A stretch of 64,000 nucleotides of DNA from a virus. Positions 50,125 to 57,972 of this stretch are shown one piece after another. The translations under genes were made by a program, and so were the position numbers. The first letter of the stretch is position 1. The number at the start of each line of letters is the position of its first letter. A model generated the notes under the pieces. That model was not told where the DNA came from, searched no databases, and saw nothing but the letters and a program-made list of their open reading frames with translations. The DNA is taken from IMG/VR virus record IMGVR_UViG_3300021376_000021, positions 37,962 through 101,961 of that record; one strand, 5' to 3'.

Positions 50125-51038
50125 CAGCCATTAATGCGATTAATAGCGCAATATCAAAATCTCGAGACGCTGTAGGGTCGGCAGCAGCTATTGGAGATGC
50201 TGTGAGCAATTTGCCTGGGGTTCCTGAAGGGCTTAGAAATGCAATAGGCTCTTTATTTGGTACAGGTAGAGGGTTGCCCCCGGGTCAAAATAGAAGAGAT
50301 TTAAATAATTTTCTTGGCACTGCTTCTAAGTTAAAAGGTTTTGCAAGACCTGCTCATTTTTATATTGAGATAAGACCTCCGCACACAATGAGACATCAAA
50401 GTGATAATGCTAGATCATTAGCATTTCTTTGTGAGTCAGCTAATCTTCCAGGTGTATCTTTTGCAACCTCGCCCATAAGAAGATACGGTTATGGTCCAGT
50501 AGAAAATAAACCATATGCTCCTATTTTTATAGATACAACAATGACATTCTTAACTGATGCTTCAGGTATGGTGCAGAAATTTTTCTACGAATGGATGAAT
50601 AGTATTATTAAATTTGATGAGGTTGTTTACGGTCCGGTTGGAGATGCTCATGATTATTCTATAGCTCCTTTTGAAGTTAACTTTAAGGATCAATATTCTA
50701 CTGATATATTAGTAACCACAGTAGACGAATCTAATAACGATATACTTAATGTTAGATTTAGAGAGGCATATCCCGTCTTTATGGGTGACGTTAATCTTGG
50801 GTGGGGCGATACTGACTCTGTAAGTAGACTACCAATCACATTTACATTTTTTAATTGGAAAATAGAACGAATTAACATTAATCAAGTACTTGAAAAAAGA
50901 TCACCGAGCGCAATTCAAAGTTTAATTAAAGTTGGCACAGCTATTCAAACGTTAGCTACACTTAGAAAACCAAACAACGTTGCTGATATTATTAACGTTG
51001 TAAATAACTCTAAGATTGCTCTTGGAGGACTTATTTAA
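50121..51038 (+). CDS. 54: baseplate tail tube initiator gp54
   Basis: The gp54-type protein, a gp19-like tube initiator on top of gp48. It is 305 aa (T4 gp54 is 320 aa). After an Ala/Gly-rich N-terminus, RPAHFYIEIRPPHTMRHQSD begins the tube-like domain. Further typical parts are LAFLCESANLPGVSFATSPI, FIDTTMTFLTDASGMVQKFF and YPVFMGDVNLGWGDTDSVSR. The ATG overlaps the previous stop (ATGA). T4 keeps gp48 and gp54 adjacent; here they are on opposite strands. Confidence 0.9.
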   Translation: MTAINAINSAISKSRDAVGSAAAIGDAVSNLPGVPEGLRNAIGSLFGTGRGLPPGQNRRDLNNFLGTASKLKGFARPAHFYIEIRPPHTMRHQSDNARSLAFLCESANLPGVSFATSPIRRYGYGPVENKPYAPIFIDTTMTFLTDASGMVQKFFYEWMNSIIKFDEVVYGPVGDAHDYSIAPFEVNFKDQYSTDILVTTVDESNNDILNVRFREAYPVFMGDVNLGWGDTDSVSRLPITFTFFNWKIERININQVLEKRSPSAIQSLIKVGTAIQTLATLRKPNNVADIINVVNNSKIALGGLI

Positions 51039-51053
51039 TTAAGGAGATATAAA

Positions 51054-51764
51054 ATGGCTTTACCTAAAATTAGTCATCCGACTTTTGAAGTGACATTACC
51101 ATCAAGCAAAGAAAAATTAGTAGTAAGACCGTTTTTAGTAAAAGAAGAAAAAATATTATTAATGGCAATGCAGGGTAATGATTCAGATGAGATTATTAAT
51201 TCTATTAAGCAAGTAATTAATAATTGTATTATTACTAATAATGTAGATATTGATAAGCTTGCTACTTTTGACTTAGAGTATTTGTTTTTAAAAATAAGAG
51301 CTAGATCGGTTAACAATGTTATTAAGTTGACTTATAAAGATTTAGAAGATGAATTAAAGTATGACGTAGAAGTAAATTTAGATGATGTGGAAGTAAGATT
51401 TGATCCTGCACATACTAACAAAATAGAAGTAACAGATAAGCTTGGCTTTTATCTTGCTTACCCGCATGCCGGGATGTCAGAAAAAATTAGTAATACAGAC
51501 AGTGAAGCAGATTTATTTTTTGATATTCTTAAAAATTGTATTGATAAAATTTATGATGGAGATAATGTTTATATGGCAAGTGATTCTTCTAGCGAAGAGC
51601 TAGAAGATTTTCTACAAAATTTAGATGTTAAATCTTTTAAAAAGATTCAAGATTTCTTTCAGACAATGCCTAGATTATATCACGAAATTAAATATACAAA
51701 CAGTCTTGGTAATGAAAGAACAATTAAGCTTTCCTCGTTAAATGATTTTTTTATGTTGGGCTGA
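51054..51764 (+). CDS. 26: baseplate hub assembly protein gp26-like (zero-frame product)
   Basis: A 236-aa protein of the T4_baseplate family (gp26; T4 208 aa). The start is preceded by AAGGAG with good spacing. Typical parts: FEVTLPSSKEKLVVRPFLVK, EEKILLMAMQGND, then LEYLFLKIRARSVNNVIKL. Family knowledge places it in hub assembly. By position, immediately upstream of tape-measure-like genes, it matches the tail assembly chaperones of other phages. The last codons hold the T7 slippery heptamer (51746-51752), so a minority of ribosomes would continue in the -1 frame to 51940. Confidence 0.88.
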   Translation: MALPKISHPTFEVTLPSSKEKLVVRPFLVKEEKILLMAMQGNDSDEIINSIKQVINNCIITNNVDIDKLATFDLEYLFLKIRARSVNNVIKLTYKDLEDELKYDVEVNLDDVEVRFDPAHTNKIEVTDKLGFYLAYPHAGMSEKISNTDSEADLFFDILKNCIDKIYDGDNVYMASDSSSEELEDFLQNLDVKSFKKIQDFFQTMPRLYHEIKYTNSLGNERTIKLSSLNDFFMLG

Positions 51765-51819
51765 GTCATAATAACCTAAGCAATTATTATACTTTAATTT
51801 TTAGTTTGGCTCAGCACCA
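51746..51819 (+). promoter_or_regulatory. programmed -1 ribosomal frameshift signal
   Basis: A T TTT TTT heptamer (51746-51752) in the correct zero-frame phase is followed, after 4 bases, by a stem of 12 pairs: 51757-51768 with 51807-51819, one bulged A and one G-U pair, and a 38-base AT-rich loop. The -1 frame is closed by TGA at 51743-51745 just before the heptamer, and the zero frame stops at 51762-51764. Frame change is therefore possible only within a window of about 19 bases, which holds the heptamer. Confidence 0.8.
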
Positions 51820-51940
51820 TAAATGGTCAGTTACAGAAATTGAAAACATGATACCCTTTGAGAGAGATCTCTACGTTGAACTTCTTCGTGATTACTTGGA
51901 AAGAGAACAAGAACGCATTAAGGCAAGAAAACAACGATAA
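51746..51940 (+). CDS. -1 frame extension of gp26 (gene-51 position, GT-like)
   Basis: A 64-codon open frame with no ATG or good ribosome site at its start. After the shift it would read Phe-Tyr-Val-Gly-Leu-Ser, then LSNYYTLIFSLAQHHKWSVT, EIENMIPFERDLYVELLRDY and a basic tail, ending TAA at 51938-51940. The HHKWSVTEIENMIPFERD pattern looks protein-like, and I recall similar pieces downstream of gp26 in other marine T4-like phages. It would be made as a gp26 fusion, like lambda GT. The only internal ATG is well into the conserved block, and a TTG at 51805 lacks a Shine-Dalgarno. The stop overlaps the next ATG by one base. Confidence 0.8.
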   Translation, partial: FFYVGLSHNNLSNYYTLIFSLAQHHKWSVTEIENMIPFERDLYVELLRDYLEREQERIKARKQR

Positions 51941-53295
51941 TGGTATCAGTAAGAAAAAAAGCAAGAGATAAACAAAAGCAGGATGCTATAAATGAAGCAT
52001 CATCTGCTATGTTTGGAAGCGTTGGTTTTTTCCTTAATATTAAATCAGAAGTAAATAATATAGAAGAAGGATCTCTTGAGCTTAAACAATCAGCTAGTGA
52101 GCTAAGTGATCTTCTTCTTAATTACTTAAGTGAAGAGGAGCCTCCTCCTCCCCCTGATGCTATTCCAGAAAGTCGTATGCCAGAAATTGCTGCGAAAGCT
52201 AAGAAACAAGCTTTTGATTTAGCAAAATTAGGCTTAATACTTCCTTTTCTTATTAATAAAGAATCAAGAGAATATCTTGCAAGTTTTATTTCCGGGCTTA
52301 TAGGACAAGAAACTCTCGGTGTAATTAAAAATACCCTAATAGGTATTACTGCTGTGCTTACTGGAGTATTTGCTTACAAACTCTTTAAGCAAATTGGAAC
52401 AACTCTTGAAGCAGTGAAAGAGCTTTCTAGAGTTACTTCTATTTTATTTGGTATAACTGATGCTGCTAATGATGATTTAGTTGATGAAAAAGGAAAGTTA
52501 GATAAAGATAAAAAAGAAGTAGAGAAAGAAAAGAAAAAGAAAGCTAAAGAAGAAAAGGTAATAGATGAGAAAAAGCGCAATGCTAAAAGCGCGCGTGATG
52601 ATCTTAAAAAAGAAAAGCAAGCATTAAAAGGTAAAGGTAAGCTATCAAAACTTTTTGCATTTGCGTCTCGTATTGCTCCTAACGTTGGAAAAAAACTACT
52701 CACTGCTATTCCATTTGTAGGAACTTTTGCAGCAATAGGGCTTTTACTATATGAAATATATGATGAAGCAGTGAGCTTTTTTGATGAAGAGGAACGAGCT
52801 TCCCCTAAGATAGATGCAGTTAAAGAAGAGGATGATGATGAAAAAGAATCAGTTACAGAAGGGGTGCAGGCCCAGTCGATAGAGAAAGCTCCTATTGCGT
52901 CGGCTGTTCCTCCTTTAGTTAAAGAATCAAATAAGTCGGCTGTTAATCAAGCAGTAACGCCTCAGCAAGAAACTCAAACAGCATCTACTTCTTCTGCTCC
53001 CCAATCCACAGCAGTCCCGGCTCCAGCAATGGAAATATTATCAGAAGATGCTACTTCGGATGGAGAAAGTGAGATAACTGAAACGGCTGATGGGACGCTG
53101 GAGTTGCCAGTCTTTACTATGCCTAAAACTTTAAACATTGCAGAATCATCAGAAGAAATTATTATAGAAAAGAAAGATGCGGTAGCTCCAATTATAGTTA
53201 ATAATATAGATAATAGTACTACTATAACAAAAACTGAGCATGCTTCAGCCCGTAGTGATAGTAGTTACTCATATTCCACAACAGTAGGCGTATAA
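51940..53295 (+). CDS. tape-measure-like tail protein, part 1
   Basis: A 451-aa protein just after the gp26 frameshift region. Residues 1-75 are helical. Hydrophobic helices occur at about 100-160 (LGLILPFLIN, LIGITAVLTGVFAYKLF) and about 245-275 (LLTAIPFVGTFAAIGLLLYE). Between them, residues 190-235 form a very charged Lys/Glu coiled coil. The last 170 residues are Ser/Glu/Pro-rich and probably disordered. Hydrophobic helices with long coiled coils fit a tape measure or hub protein in the place of T4 gp29. There is no sequence match I can name. It shares one base with the next gene. Confidence 0.65.
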   Translation: MVSVRKKARDKQKQDAINEASSAMFGSVGFFLNIKSEVNNIEEGSLELKQSASELSDLLLNYLSEEEPPPPPDAIPESRMPEIAAKAKKQAFDLAKLGLILPFLINKESREYLASFISGLIGQETLGVIKNTLIGITAVLTGVFAYKLFKQIGTTLEAVKELSRVTSILFGITDAANDDLVDEKGKLDKDKKEVEKEKKKKAKEEKVIDEKKRNAKSARDDLKKEKQALKGKGKLSKLFAFASRIAPNVGKKLLTAIPFVGTFAAIGLLLYEIYDEAVSFFDEEERASPKIDAVKEEDDDEKESVTEGVQAQSIEKAPIASAVPPLVKESNKSAVNQAVTPQQETQTASTSSAPQSTAVPAPAMEILSEDATSDGESEITETADGTLELPVFTMPKTLNIAESSEEIIIEKKDAVAPIIVNNIDNSTTITKTEHASARSDSSYSYSTTVGV

Positions 53296-55190
53296 TGGCA
53301 AGAAAAAATAAACCATCAGTAAGCAAGCCTGAACCTGATTTTATAATGTCTCCGGAGGAATTAAAAGCCAAGCTTGCAAGAGAAGAAGCAGCGATTCGTA
53401 AGGAAAAGGAAGCTATAATTGGGCCTGCTGTGTCTGAAAGAGATGCTCGAGCAATGTCCGTAGCTTCTACTAATAAAATTCTTGGTACTGACGAGGTTGA
53501 AAAAGCAAAGTACGATGCTTTAGAAGCTTTGGTTAGCAGCGGTACTGTTGCTAAAATGCTTTTTGATAGACCTGTTAAAGAAGCTAAAAATAAAGCAACT
53601 AGCAATGCTGTTGATAGTAAGAAAGATGAAGGTAAGAACGTTAAAGAAAGTTTAAGTGCTATTGCTCTCAATCTTAAAGATGTGGTGAAGTCCTTTGAAA
53701 GAGTAACTGCTGCCTTACAAGAGGCTATTGATAAGAAGAGCGTTGAAGAATATAAGTTAGAAGAGCAGCAGGCTGAAGCCGTACCTGTAAAAAAAGAAAG
53801 ACCAACTCAGACGGGTGCTACAGGTAGTGAAAAATCATTTGGAGATTTATTGGGTGACTTTTTTAAAAATCCAGCTATCATTGCGGCATTTTCTGGTCTT
53901 GTTTACCTTTTCTTACCAAAAGATATTAAAGAAAAAATTTCAGGTTTTTTCACTGGGTTCTCAAAAGGTTTAGGAGAAGCGAGTGGTGAGTTGGATACTT
54001 TTAAAACTGCGTTGCTTGCGGCAGCGGCTGGACTGGCAACTTACCTTGGTGCTGGAGTACTAAAATCTGTAGCTGAAGGAATTACTACAACTATATCTTT
54101 AATTACAAAAGCAAAAACTGCGTTTGGTAAGATGGGTAAAGCTGGTAAAATTGCCGCTGGTATTGCAATTGCTGGTGGAACGGTAGCTGCTGGAGTAGCG
54201 TTAGCAAGAACTAAAGAAGAAGAGGAAGCGCAAGCTAAAAAACAAGAAGGTAAACCAGAAGGAGCTCCGGAAGCAGCAGCTGCTGAAAAACCTGGACCAG
54301 CAGGAAGTGCTCCTGCACAAAAAGTAGAAAAGAAAAGCTCTGAACTGCCTAAATCTAGTCCTGGAGGTAAGGACCCCGGGCTTAAAGAATCAAGCGGTGC
54401 TTTAGGTACCGGGCTTAAACCAAAATCAAAGATGGGGCTTCAATTACCTTCCGGTAGTGATGCTGATACTAAAAAAATGATTATACATCATGAAGGTATC
54501 AGGCACAAGCCATATAAAGATTCTTTAGGGTTATGGACAGTTGGTGTAGGACATTTAATTGGGGATGGTAAGTCTCTACCCCCAGAGTATAATAGAGAGT
54601 TTAGTAATGAAGAAGTTATGGAGATGTTTGAGAAGGACTTTGTTCATCATAAACAAGCAGCTGAAAAGATTCCTGGCTATGATAACTTAAACGATAAGGG
54701 GCAAGCAGCTTTAGTAGACCTTACTTTTAATATGGGACCGACCTGGTTTAAAAAGTGGCCTAACTTTACTCGTAATTTAAAGGAAGGTGATACGGAAGGT
54801 GCTGCAAAAAGTTTAGAAGATAGTAAGTGGTACACTCAAGTAGGAAGAAGAGCTCCTACTATTGTATCTTTAATTAGACAAGGTGGTGGGGGAGATGGTG
54901 GTAACGGAACGTCTAGTCAAGGACCAGCAGCTTCACCAGTAATGGCCGCACCTCAGGCTGCCTCACTGGAGTCACCGCAAGCGTCAAGTGGAATGAAAGT
55001 AGCTGCAGCCACAGAAAGAAATGATTCTCAGATGGCAAGTGGTCAAGGCAGTGTTATTAATAATGCAATAAGCAACAACAAGCAACTATCAAGTAAAAAG
55101 GGACCGGATGCTCCGCTTCCGATCCCTTCACCGATTGCAGTTAGAGGAACGCTAGGTATTGGTACCCGGCATTCAACATCTTATACTTAA
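53295..55190 (+). CDS. tail protein with membrane-like helices and C-terminal T4-type lysozyme
   Basis: A 631-aa protein. Residues 20-160 are charged and helical. Hydrophobic segments lie at about 190-210 (NPAIIAAFSGLVYLFLP), 236-258 and 282-304. Pro/Gly/Lys-rich linkers follow. Residues 390-530 are a glycoside hydrolase 24 (T4 lysozyme) domain: Glu400, Asp409 and Thr415 have exactly the spacing of T4 lysozyme Glu11/Asp20/Thr26 (HHEGIRHKPYKDSLGLWTVG). LVDLTFNMGP and GRRAPTIVSLI are also conserved. The tail is low-complexity. It probably acts as a tape measure/hub protein that cuts peptidoglycan during DNA injection. It ends in a 4-base overlap with the convergent gp32. Confidence 0.85.
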   Translation: MARKNKPSVSKPEPDFIMSPEELKAKLAREEAAIRKEKEAIIGPAVSERDARAMSVASTNKILGTDEVEKAKYDALEALVSSGTVAKMLFDRPVKEAKNKATSNAVDSKKDEGKNVKESLSAIALNLKDVVKSFERVTAALQEAIDKKSVEEYKLEEQQAEAVPVKKERPTQTGATGSEKSFGDLLGDFFKNPAIIAAFSGLVYLFLPKDIKEKISGFFTGFSKGLGEASGELDTFKTALLAAAAGLATYLGAGVLKSVAEGITTTISLITKAKTAFGKMGKAGKIAAGIAIAGGTVAAGVALARTKEEEEAQAKKQEGKPEGAPEAAAAEKPGPAGSAPAQKVEKKSSELPKSSPGGKDPGLKESSGALGTGLKPKSKMGLQLPSGSDADTKKMIIHHEGIRHKPYKDSLGLWTVGVGHLIGDGKSLPPEYNREFSNEEVMEMFEKDFVHHKQAAEKIPGYDNLNDKGQAALVDLTFNMGPTWFKKWPNFTRNLKEGDTEGAAKSLEDSKWYTQVGRRAPTIVSLIRQGGGGDGGNGTSSQGPAASPVMAAPQAASLESPQASSGMKVAAATERNDSQMASGQGSVINNAISNNKQLSSKKGPDAPLPIPSPIAVRGTLGIGTRHSTSYT

Positions 55191-56089
55191 TCTTCCGCTA
55201 ACTTTTTAAAGAAGTCCATATCCTCATCATCATCGTCTGCTGTGGAGACTGGTGCTTTTGCTTTAGCGGTTTTCATTGGAGCCGCTGTTTTAACAGGTTC
55301 ATCCACATCCCATGGCTCACTATCAGCTGTAGTCTGTGGCTTAGGAGACCCGTTGATTAAACCAAGGACACGATCTAATTTACTCTTAAGCTCATCATAA
55401 GATTTAAAGTTTTTAGGATCCGTAAACTCAACTAAGGAGTGTTCTTGCTTCCATACTCTTTCTAAATCTTCATCACTATCTAGGAGCGGGCTTGGACTAT
55501 CGAATTCTGACTTATCGTAGTTACGATACCCTTCTACGTTCCTAATTTTAAGCTTAAAGTTTGCACCTTCCCAAAGATCGAAAGGATTAACTGGCTTTTC
55601 ATCTTCGTACTTTGGTTCCATTGCATCTTTAAGCTTTTCAAAAATCTTCTTACCATACTTAAATAAAAATACTTTACCTTCATTTTCAGGATGTGCTGTA
55701 TCCTTTACTACATAAATGTTACTATAGTAAGAAAGTCTTCGTTTCTGTTTACGAACTAATTCCTTGTTTGCTTCAATGCCTGAATTCCAAAGCTGGGTGT
55801 TGTGCTCTGATACAGGATCTTTTTGTCCAAGTGTGGTCAGAGACTTTTCAATATACCAGCCTCCCGGGCCTTGAAACCCGTGATCCCATACTCTAACAAA
55901 AGGAACATCTTCCCCGGTAGGTGCCGGAAGAAAACGAATAACAGCATATCCGTTACCTGCCTTATCTACCTCGGGCTTCCAGAATCTATCGTCGTCTTGG
56001 GAACTTGTTGTTTGATTGAGCTTACTAAACTCGTTGCTGAGACTTGCAAAAACCGTTTGACGGTTCTTTTTTAGTGAACTAAAGTCCAT
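55187..56089 (-). CDS. 32: single-stranded DNA-binding protein gp32
   Basis: The T4 gp32-type SSB for replication, recombination and repair. It is 300 aa (T4 301). The N-terminus has the KKNRQ basic motif (LAST-like) for cooperative binding. The core includes DDDRFWKPEVDKAGNGYAVI, RFLPAPTGEDVPFVRVWDHG and FKYGKKIFEKLKDAMEP. The C-terminus is acidic (DDDDEDMDFF) for partner proteins. It contains no cysteine at all, so the zinc site of T4 gp32 is absent. An AAGGAG site precedes the ATG. A perfect late promoter and an inverted repeat lie upstream. Confidence 0.95.
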   Translation of the reverse strand: MDFSSLKKNRQTVFASLSNEFSKLNQTTSSQDDDRFWKPEVDKAGNGYAVIRFLPAPTGEDVPFVRVWDHGFQGPGGWYIEKSLTTLGQKDPVSEHNTQLWNSGIEANKELVRKQKRRLSYYSNIYVVKDTAHPENEGKVFLFKYGKKIFEKLKDAMEPKYEDEKPVNPFDLWEGANFKLKIRNVEGYRNYDKSEFDSPSPLLDSDEDLERVWKQEHSLVEFTDPKNFKSYDELKSKLDRVLGLINGSPKPQTTADSEPWDVDEPVKTAAPMKTAKAKAPVSTADDDDEDMDFFKKLAED

Positions 56090-56123
56090 TTACTTCTCCT
56101 TATTAACGTTGTATGCGATGTAT

Positions 56124-56160
56124 ACTTCTTATCCACTTTGTACATAATGATAAGAGTATT
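56124..56160. repeat. inverted repeat in the gp32 leader
   Basis: An 11-base-pair arm (ATACT/TCTTATC against GATAAGAGTAT, with one extra T) around a 15-base loop. It lies between the late promoter box and the gp32 ATG and partly overlaps the promoter. On the minus strand it could form a hairpin in the gp32 mRNA leader. T4 gp32 controls its own translation through a leader structure, but whether this one does so is unknown. Confidence 0.5.
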
Positions 56161-56164
56161 TATA
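56157..56164 (-). promoter_or_regulatory. T4-type late promoter for gp32
   Basis: A perfect TATAAATA on the minus strand in the 75-base gap between gp59 and gp32, 68 bases upstream of the gp32 start. It allows gp32 to be made late in addition to any early transcript from upstream genes. Confidence 0.65.
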
Positions 56165-56758
56165 TTAACTGCTTTCACTGAATTTATCAAGAACAAGAGA
56201 TCTATATTTTTCTAAATCTATTGTAAAGAATGGTCTGTATTTCTTAAGCTTTTGATATTCATTTGGCCAGACTAACTTATCATCTATTTTTCTATTCCAT
56301 GCTCTAAAAAAGCTCAAAAGGTCTTCAAGAATAAGAATTGTCTCTGGGCAAATTTGTTTGCGTAGGTATAACTTTAATAGCTTTGGATGCTGGCCGTCTA
56401 CAACCAAAAAGTTATTATTAAAATCAGTATCAAGCTTATCCAAGTCATTGCGGAAGATATAAGAAAGACTTTCCATTCGCTTCCGCCACGCCATGTATGT
56501 TTTTTCTGCAACTTGTTCGTTGACGAGATCTCCAACCCAACAATCTCCCTCTAAAAAATTAGAAGCTAGGTAGTTAATACAGTCGTTGTGCTTTGATAAT
56601 TTATGGAAGAAGTACCTATCACTTCTCTTCTCAAAGGATTTGGCACTAGCTCTAGTTCTGCCATTATATTTAAAGTAGTCGTACGTTTTAGAGCCAAAAT
56701 GATTTTTTAGTGCAATATAAGTTTTATACGCGTTAAAAGCGTCCATTTTTAAATACAT
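56165..56758 (-). CDS. 59: gp41 helicase loader gp59
   Basis: The gp59-type loader that places the replicative helicase on gp32-covered DNA. From the ATG at 56758 (MYLKMDAFNAYKTY) it is 197 aa (T4 217). A second ATG at 56746 is also possible. Longer readings would run deep into the upstream methyltransferase gene. The match to T4 is clear in the block KYNGRTRASAKSFEKRSDRY, FFHKLSKH, and the later FLVVDGQHPKLLKLYLRKQ and YRPFFTIDLEKYR. It overlaps the methyltransferase gene by 26 bases and lies next to gp32, its partner. Confidence 0.88.
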   Translation of the reverse strand: MYLKMDAFNAYKTYIALKNHFGSKTYDYFKYNGRTRASAKSFEKRSDRYFFHKLSKHNDCINYLASNFLEGDCWVGDLVNEQVAEKTYMAWRKRMESLSYIFRNDLDKLDTDFNNNFLVVDGQHPKLLKLYLRKQICPETILILEDLLSFFRAWNRKIDDKLVWPNEYQKLKKYRPFFTIDLEKYRSLVLDKFSESS

Positions 56759-57344
56759 AGCCTTGCTGTCTAATATATCTTTCACGCATTGTAGATGCTT
56801 TACGCATCTCATTAGTCTCATCAACCATAGCCATAAATCCTATTGCTTCCATTGCACCACACCAATACTCAATAGGCATGCAATTAACGTGATGATGCCC
56901 GGGTTGATTTGGTAGCGCATGGGTCATTGCAACGTATTTGCAGTGCTTAAATGTTTCAAGAAAATTTTGCATGTACTTTTTTTCTACATGCTCTACAAAC
57001 TCAACGGACCAAGCTAGATCAAAAACAGTATCTGGAATATAAGGACCGGCACAGTAGTCATGAATAATAATATTACTCATAACATCTTGCTCTCTTTCAA
57101 CCTTGTCGTCGCCGTCAATACCGGTTACAACAAGGTTCTTTTCTTTCGCAATCTTAATCATTCCTCCGGGGCCACACCCAACATCTAACATAGTTTTGAT
57201 ATTGAGTTTATTAATTAAATAACTTAATGCACCGTCGTCAACATGAGTCTCCCCTTCGTGTCCGCCTAGGTGAGAAGGTAATCCTTCTGGATGTTGATAT
57301 GTTGGAGGGATGTTAAAATTATATTCTACAAGGGGTTCGCTCAT
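56733..57344 (-). CDS. SAM-dependent methyltransferase
   Basis: A 203-aa class I methyltransferase. The SAM-binding motif I is MLDVGCGPGGMIKIA near residues 52-66, followed by VVTGIDGDD (motif II). FDLAWSVEFVEHVEKKYM is the motif often seen in small-molecule or sugar methyltransferases (Methyltransf_11/23-like). The conserved AMTHALPNQPGHHHVNCMP comes next. The substrate cannot be told. It is inserted between gp33 and gp59, which are adjacent in T4. It overlaps gp33 by 4 bases and gp59 by 26. Confidence 0.82.
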   Translation of the reverse strand: MSEPLVEYNFNIPPTYQHPEGLPSHLGGHEGETHVDDGALSYLINKLNIKTMLDVGCGPGGMIKIAKEKNLVVTGIDGDDKVEREQDVMSNIIIHDYCAGPYIPDTVFDLAWSVEFVEHVEKKYMQNFLETFKHCKYVAMTHALPNQPGHHHVNCMPIEYWCGAMEAIGFMAMVDETNEMRKASTMRERYIRQQGYVFKNGRF

Positions 57345-57622
57345 ATAGGTAACTTTCCACTTTTAGGTAAATAGTTTAAATTTTCAGCTTCAAATTGAAT
57401 CTTAGCTTTCATTTTTGCGCTGCCTTTAATTAAAGAGGCAGCAGTCTCTATTTCAATATCATTTGCATTACAATAATACATTACAGCTTCAATATACTCC
57501 ATCTTTTTTTCTTCTACTAATTTATCTATTTCATGCATAAACTGAGTAGGAGATTTAATAGATTTAATCTCTACATCATCAAGTTGCAATAGATACGATT
57601 TTTTATCTTCTTGTTCGCTCAT
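57341..57622 (-). CDS. 33: late-transcription co-activator gp33
   Basis: A small T4 gp33-type protein that bridges RNA polymerase and the sliding clamp at late promoters. It is 93 aa (T4 112). The helical core FMHEIDKLVEEKKMEYIEAV, MYYCNANDIEIE and KIQFEAENLNYL parallels T4 gp33 (FIIEKMVEEFGMSYLEATTA). Its place beside gp59 is also the T4 order. The presence of gp33 fits the several TATAAATA promoters found in the window. Confidence 0.8.
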   Translation of the reverse strand: MSEQEDKKSYLLQLDDVEIKSIKSPTQFMHEIDKLVEEKKMEYIEAVMYYCNANDIEIETAASLIKGSAKMKAKIQFEAENLNYLPKSGKLPI

Positions 57623-57972
57623 TATTTAAATACTACCATACCAAGCAAAACTGCTTGAACAAAAAACCCTACGCCGATAGTAATAATATTAAGCATGTCT
57701 CTCTTTATGAGAGCTTTAACAAAAAATAACAATAGACCACCCCATACAAATAAAACTACATCCAATGCAGGTAAAGTATCTGATACTCCAATAATTAATG
57801 CTAGTAATGAAGGAATAGTAGCACAATGAATAAGCATTGTGCCTAGCCAGCCTACTCCTTCAGCTGATAAATGAGAGGCTTTTTCAGCTAGATAGTCTCT
57901 AGCTTTTAATGCTAGAGAATTTATTCTATCTAAATTTAATACTTTTTTATTTGTAGAAGATGTGGCGTCCAA
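57622..57972 (-). CDS. small membrane protein, holin-like
   Basis: A 116-aa protein with three predicted membrane helices at about residues 40-62, 66-86 and 91-114 (TIPSLLALIIGVSDTLPALD, VVLFVWGGLLLFFVKAL, IITIGVGFFVQAVLLGMVVF). The first 35 residues are polar and helical. I do not recognise a named family. It overlaps the SleB-like cell wall hydrolase by 26 bases, so a holin partner in a lysis pair is plausible, but that is inference. Confidence 0.6.
   Translation of the reverse strand: MDATSSTNKKVLNLDRINSLALKARDYLAEKASHLSAEGVGWLGTMLIHCATIPSLLALIIGVSDTLPALDVVLFVWGGLLLFFVKALIKRDMLNIITIGVGFFVQAVLLGMVVFK

Noticed and set aside
56165-56824. Longer gp59 start at 56824
   Set aside because: It would overlap the methyltransferase gene by 92 bases and adds residues without similarity to gp59.
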